Under the pieces are notes generated by a model. The model did no database searches and had not been told where the DNA came from. It saw only the letters and a program-made list of their open reading frames with translations. From positions 178,171,448 to 178,235,447 of the forward strand of contig JAVHZZ010000005.1 in assembly GCA_036250195.1 (NCBI GenBank): a stretch of DNA of 64,000 nt. The letters are read 5' to 3'. Position 1 is the first letter of the stretch, and each line of letters starts with the position of its first letter. Shown here piece after piece: positions 59,066 to 64,000 of this stretch. The translations under genes were made by a program, and so were the position numbers. The stretch comes from Mixophyes australis (Eukaryota > Chordata > Amphibia > Anura > Limnodynastidae).

Positions 59066-62000
59066 ATAATACATGGAAAAATCTGGTTGACTAATTGATT
59101 GATTAATATATGTTATTGCTGTTTATATATGTGATTTGTCTGTACACCATTACATGCATGGAACATTTGTAATTCAAATACATTTTATGCATACAAATAG
59201 ACATTTTAAGAATTCTCTAGCCAGTCATACATGTAATCGAAACTCTTTACTGTAATTGTTTTCAGTAGATTTATACACTGCAAGTGTCTCCCATCCCTCA
59301 GCCAAGTACTGTTTCCTAACCATAGCTATCCACCCTTGAGTTCCAGGGCATGACCTCTCTTGTACTAGCATGTCTCCATCTCAGATATAGTGCATCCTGT
59401 ACCTCTTCTTAAAATCCCTTTAAAGATTCAACAAGGTTTAACAGTTCACGGCTGTCCAACTCTCATGCCTGTCTAAATTCCATCCAACTCTCATGTCATG
59501 TCTAAATTCCATCTTTTCAAAAGTAGAAATGCTAACTCTCTCCTGTGAAGTTTTGTTCTCAAGAACTTAGATCATTGCAGTAGTAAATGTTTTAAACTAA
59601 TTAAAAAAAAAAAGTTTCTAACTTAAATTGTCAATTACTATAAACAGTACAATAGTAAGTAAACAAATATAAAATCTTCTAGATTAAGTTAAAAATATTC
59701 AAATTCATTCATTTTTCTATGCACACAGATCCATAAATTAGCAAAATATGGAACAGGGAGACACTTTGAAACTGGAAAATTGTACAAAGCAAATAAGGCA
59801 ACAGGCAGCTTATTGAAAAATATAACCAGTGTAAAACACAATACACCAGTCTGTCATCGTGTGAGAACTTGTCTTACTTTCCTAAAAAAATATGTCTATT
59901 TTTTCACTTGAACCTGGTTGGCTGCAAGATCACATTAAAAGGTGGAGAATGTTCTTGATTTCAGGCTTTATATCATAAAACAGTTGAATAAGGGTATGTA
60001 GATTTTATATCCACTGTACACTCTCACACATACCTAAACCTAGTAATATATAGAGGGCATAATAGCAGTATTACTAGGATTATTAATGGTTGAAAGACTA
60101 TATTGGAGAAAAATTTGCTTTCCTATTACGTTGTTGCAGCATATTATTACTGTTTGTGATAGTCTCAGTAACAAATACCCTGATGCGTTTTTTGGTTCAC
60201 TGATTACCCAGAGAAATATTTTCCCTACTTCGTAACAGCACTAAATTTGCATTGTTGGAAGCCAGCCAAGAAGCACATAATGGTATAACAGAGCTCAGGC
60301 ATTAGGGAGATCAAAATGCAGATGATATTCCATAAGACATGCACTGCATAACTGATCAATAGAGATGGAGCACTGAGTAATACAGACACTGTGAATAAAC
60401 ACTTTACTTGGTCAATAACAAAATCTGCTGTTATGCTGCTCCTGTAGAGCAGGAAAAGACTTTGGTGTTACAATATTAGAAAAAAATGTGCACAAGACAG
60501 ACAACTGGGAAACATCAGATTTAATAGTTAGTTGAGAATTTCTTATATATTTATATTATAATACAATAATAAAAGGAGGACATTTATAAATATCTTTGCA
60601 TATTTTTTCTTCACAGTAATAAACGAACAGGCAAAATGTTCTATATTTATAATATGCGCTACTTGCTGTTCCTTAAATATCAATCCATGGTCATGCTAAA
60701 AAGCTCCGCCTCTTTCTCAGAGTACCCAGATTTATAGTTACAGCGCCAGAATTGCAATTTACTTAATTCACAAAATACACTAATAAACACTTAATTCACT
60801 TGCATGACATACTACAGATATCCAAATTCCACCTCCTAGTGCTGGGCTAACATCAATCATAAATCATAAAAGTGTACAAGTCTATAAAACTCAAAGACAT
60901 GTTAACTTTGTGAAATTGGTTCTAACTGTTATAATATGATGTAATAAAAATAAATAAATAAAAACTGGGCAGCATGCTCTTCCCAAATCCGCAACCAGCC
61001 ACAGTCCTAGACTGCCTGGTTTCAGGGAGACCACAAGAGTGAGTCCTCCTGCTATAAGCAACAAAAGGTTGGTCAGGGCAGGTCTACTGCCCTGGTGGCG
61101 GTTCTTAATCAGCAGTGCGAAGCGTTATACTAAGAGGAAATCATTTTTATAGTGTGCTCAGTTAGTACCATTTCCACACTGCAGATACGAATATCATTTA
61201 CCAGCACTTACCTATGTGAGATGGGATTTTCATATAAAAACAAAGAAATGCCAAAATGCGAGTGAAGACATCAGGGTGGTTATTTCTATAAAAGGATGCC
61301 ACTTAGTGGATGTGAAAAGGCAACAGCAAAACAGTCATTGAGAATGGAGTCTATGTTTAAATTTTAAGATGCTTGTTATAAATATGTATGTTAAAGTATG
61401 TTGCAATAAATACATGGTTTCCCGATAGAAGAATCTTAACATATTTTTCAAGGGGGTGCAGGAACATCTTTTAAGAATCAAAGGGGTGCTGGCCACGAAA
61501 TAGGTTAAAAACCAGTTGCCTATGGGAAACACCCTGCTCCCAGAGGTTACCATCCCTGTGCTGAAAGGAGATGTCACTCATCCCAAACCCCCCTGGGCTG
61601 GGGGGGGGGGGGGTTCAGTAAATTAACAAAATTGGGATTGGTATTGACCTTGCTGGTCCATTGAAAACAATGGAATTTAGCAGCAGGGCTCCATGAGGAA
61701 CAGTTATTTTCTAACCGTTTTCTTATATTATTTCTAATTTTTTCATTTAATTAAATGAATTCTAAATTTAAGAATATTTTTCTACTTAGGAACCACATGT
61801 TCCGCAATAGCCACTGGTAGTTATGGACATACTCTTGCATGTCGATCTATAAGCACCAGCAGTGGCTGTCAGGACTTGCATGGACATGTAGCACTAAGAT
61901 TACTTAATGGTCCCTATAGTTTATTTTTACTGTTACCCTGGCACCCACTACCCCAGGGATGTCAGAAAGAGCCCTAGTGCTAATCAGCATTCCTCTAGGA

Positions 62001-62792
62001 AGGGGCCTGTTTGATTGACTTCTAGATATGTCAGCCTCATGCCAGACTGGTTGGGTCTGAAACACACTCTGGTATGCTGAACCTTAAGACTTTGGTCTGG
62101 TTGAGGAATATGGGGATGGCCGATGTATTTTTCACAATTTATTTATTTAATTACTTAAGAAGTCCATTAATTTCATTGGGATTTCTGCATGTAGTTCATG
62201 AAAGAATGGGAAATCCATCTGCTTTTCAGGTAATCTCGACCATTGAAACCAGCAAGATTACAACTTACTATATTTCTCTTTACTAGAATCTCCTTGCTCT
62301 ATACATTACACGAGAAACTGAAGATGTCTGTAATTTTAAGATGTCTGACGATTTGGAGGAAGTAAAGATTTACATGGCAATTTATCTTTACTAGATGTGA
62401 CGAATTGCATACCGCTGTGTTGATCACTAACAAACAGTGATTTACAAGGCGACTTCTGCAAATCACAATTTACTAGATTCCTCCCATGTGCCCCATCTGT
62501 CCAACTGATCCCATCAGGCAATGTATACTTTTGCACCCAGACAAAGGTGGGCATCTTGGCTTGCAAATCCATGCAGAAGGTGTGACCTTGCACAACAGCA
62601 TTTGCAATGTGCTTTTGCACTTTCTAAACTGTGCCATGTTCTTTTTAGTCATTATATTTGAAATGTATATGGCCACTAGCAATTGGTTCAATACAAAGAA
62701 CACAAAGAAATCTAATGAATGATGTCTACATAATGCCCCAATGTCTCTTGCATTAAAGCACTAAACAGTTGCAAAACAGTAAATTCATACAT
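59066..62792. other. DUSP22 large intron, nothing recognised
   Basis: A 13-base G run is at about 61601-61613. A phrase ccaactctcatgnc...gtctaaattccat is doubled near 59456-59515. No gene or repeat boundary could be supported. Confidence 0.45.
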
Positions 62793-63107
62793 CATACTTG
62801 CCAACTCTCCCGGAATGTCCGGGAGACTCCCGCATTTTGCGAGAGTCTCCCGGACTCCCGGGCGAGTGTGGCAATCTCCCGAATTCTGCCCACTTCCTAG
62901 TGAAGTGGGCAGAATTAGATCCCAAACGCCGCGATTCCCGATGAATCGCGGCGTTTAGCCCCGCCCCCCGCTGTCAAATGACGCAATTTGCGTCATGACG
63001 TCACAGGGGGCGGGGCCGAAATGACGCGATTTTGGCCACCCCGCCCCCTCACGCCCCCCTCCACTGGCTGGCTCCCGGAAGAGAGCTGAAGAAAGTAGGT
63101 AAGTATG
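62793..63107. mobile_element. Non-autonomous DNA element, 315 bp, with hairpins
   Basis: Perfect 8-bp duplication tcatacat (62785-62792, 63108-63115) and ends catacttgcc and ggtaagtatg. Inside are several short perfect hairpins: gggagactcccgcat / gcgagagtctccc, tctgcccacttc / gaagtgggcaga, cgccgcgattc / gaatcgcggcg, and a GC-rich ccgccccc part around tgacgtca. The CG-rich content contrasts with the intron. The duplication length suggests hAT. Confidence 0.85.
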
Positions 63108-63350
63108 TCATACATACACATTAAACCATGAAAACGCTGCAATATCATAAATCGATTTTCAAAGCATAATTAATAATAACTTTTAAAATTAGAATTACGT
63201 ATTACTACAAAGGCTGCTTTCAGACTAGCAAGTACATATTTTCAAGAGACGCCCTTGCCTGTAAATTCAATGTTACAGACAAGGACATGTGGAAGGATGT
63301 AATAAATTATACTTACAAAGCAAGGGGGAAAGGGAAAGGCAGTTCTGCTT
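63108..63350. other. DUSP22 intron next to exon, nothing recognised
   Basis: Short unique stretch before the exon at 63353-63435. Confidence 0.5.
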
Positions 63351-63352
63351 AC

Positions 63353-63435
63353 CTCTAACATAGGCCTGGCACTGTCATGTATAGACAAAATGTGAGTAAT
63401 GTTATTCTTGTGTAGCTGTTCAATATCCCGAGCAT
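63353..63435 (-). CDS. dusp22: DUSP22 coding exon (start of phosphatase fold)
   Basis: Minus-strand reading gives a CTGCAG acceptor at 63436-63437 and a GTAAGC donor at 63351-63352. The exon is 83 bases and begins with the last two bases of an Asp codon. It encodes DARDIEQLHKNNITHILS followed by IHDSARPMLE. In DUSP22 this segment follows the short N-terminal beta strand and contains the first helix and the strand ending in the H-D-S-A-R turn. It ends in phase 0, matching the next exon 21.8 kb away. It is the most upstream exon in the window; the exon or exons coding the initiator and first strand are not between here and 64000. Confidence 0.93.
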
Positions 63436-63437
63436 CT

Positions 63438-64000
63438 GCAGGGGAATAGTAAAATCACAATTAGGCAAAGAAAGACAAAACAAAACATAAAACTCTACAT
63501 CAATATACTTTTGCATCTTCAATCATTGCTCTAGGCCCCAAGCTAACAAAATGACCTAGTTAGCAATACTAGCACTTTGCTGAATCAGGATTATCTTAAA
63601 CTTTACAATTCCTTATATAGCAAATTAACCTGCAGGTGATGGAATCACTCTGCTGCAGTAACAGAAATCCTGGGATCATATCAAACTAGTATAATTTATC
63701 AACAGTAAATCTTAGCATTAATTAATAACAACAATAGTTAATACCTTAGTAATCCTACTTCAACAGAAATGTCTTCGGTACACTGTATATATCCTTAAAG
63801 GTAATTGATTTGGTAGCATAGTTTAGATGCATAGTTTTGCGGATCAAACTTTTATAGGGAATATCTAAATTAAAAAATCTGGAATGCTGGGAGATAAATT
63901 TATACAAAATTCCTCTAATGGGGCAAAATCTAGTACTAAACATTTGTATTCTTTATATAGGTACCACTGCCATAATCCATAGCACGGTCAAATGGGAAAT
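63438..64000. other. DUSP22 intron upstream of the first visible exon
   Basis: I searched the minus strand for the expected start exon (M-G-N-G-M and the L-P-G-L-Y-I-G strand) and found neither. The window ends inside this intron. Confidence 0.6.

Larger units (their letters stand above)
28251..64000 (-). other. dusp22: DUSP22-type dual-specificity phosphatase gene, 5' end outside window
   Basis: This is the span of a split gene read right to left. Five exons are visible with GT-AG borders, and their phases join without a break: 83 + 50 + 75 + 172 + 189 coding bases. Introns are about 21.8, 5.7, 1.6 and 5.5 kb. The encoded order is the first part of the phosphatase fold, the general-acid loop, the Cys-Arg active site, the end of the fold and a charged tail. 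DUSP22 (JSP1/JKAP) is a small cytoplasmic, membrane-tethered phosphatase that acts on JNK, FAK, Lck and oestrogen-receptor pathways. What is missing is the start, about 18 residues by comparison with the family, including the glycine expected to be myristoylated; it should lie beyond 64000. The nearest alternative is the paralogue DUSP15, but the residues around the active site and the tail fit DUSP22 better. Confidence 0.93.

Overview
This is vertebrate nuclear DNA, most likely from a frog or other amphibian. The signs are split exons with GT-AG introns of up to about 22 kb, a tRNA-headed V-SINE, L1-type and L2-type LINE remnants, a Ty3-type retroelement, and a very high density of hAT, Harbinger-like and palindromic non-autonomous DNA transposons. 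The amphibian call is inference from repeat style; no species marker is present. There are no operons, CRISPR arrays or prokaryotic genes.

The one real host gene is on the minus strand. Five consecutive exons, at 63353-63435, 41517-41566, 35745-35819, 33975-34146 and 28251-28439, join in phase with canonical splice sites. They encode nearly all of a DUSP22-type atypical dual-specificity phosphatase: general-acid Asp, the HC-x2-G-x2-R active site (its Cys codon split by an intron) and a long C-terminal tail ending NYTTET. The first one or two coding exons, expected to carry the N-myristoylated start, lie beyond 64000. A 3' UTR may extend to about 27080.

Downstream of the gene (1-27 kb): a hAT end at 1-577; a 2.2 kb hAT-like element (803-2969) with an internal minisatellite; a degenerate repeat region (3.8-4.8 kb); several MITEs with readable target duplications; a V-SINE (12.1-12.4 kb); a 5'-truncated L1 insertion with a 17-bp target duplication (13.45-15.29 kb); a hAT-like element with a 25/27-bp minisatellite (20.7-22.3 kb); and an L2 LINE nested inside a Harbinger-like element (23.0-25.5 kb). 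No protein-coding host gene is recognisable here.

Within the gene (28-64 kb) the introns hold snapback MITEs, a second member of the 803-2969 repeat group with a 30-bp array (31.6-33.5 kb), a possible Helitron relic (35.1-35.5 kb), a third member with different ends and two minisatellites (42.49-44.09 kb), a ruined Ty3-type gag and integrase (46.4-49.2 kb), another 26-bp array element (50.1-50.9 kb), a compound microsatellite (53.6 kb), a G/C-rich minisatellite (56.5 kb) and a 315-bp element with a perfect 8-bp target duplication (62.8 kb).

The most notable pattern is that large minisatellites sit inside non-autonomous hAT-like elements, with a different array in different copies of what is otherwise a shared internal sequence. 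Two insertions are supported by paralogous empty sites within the same window. I found no new enzymatic or defence system. All comparisons were made by eye, so boundaries of old repeats are approximate.
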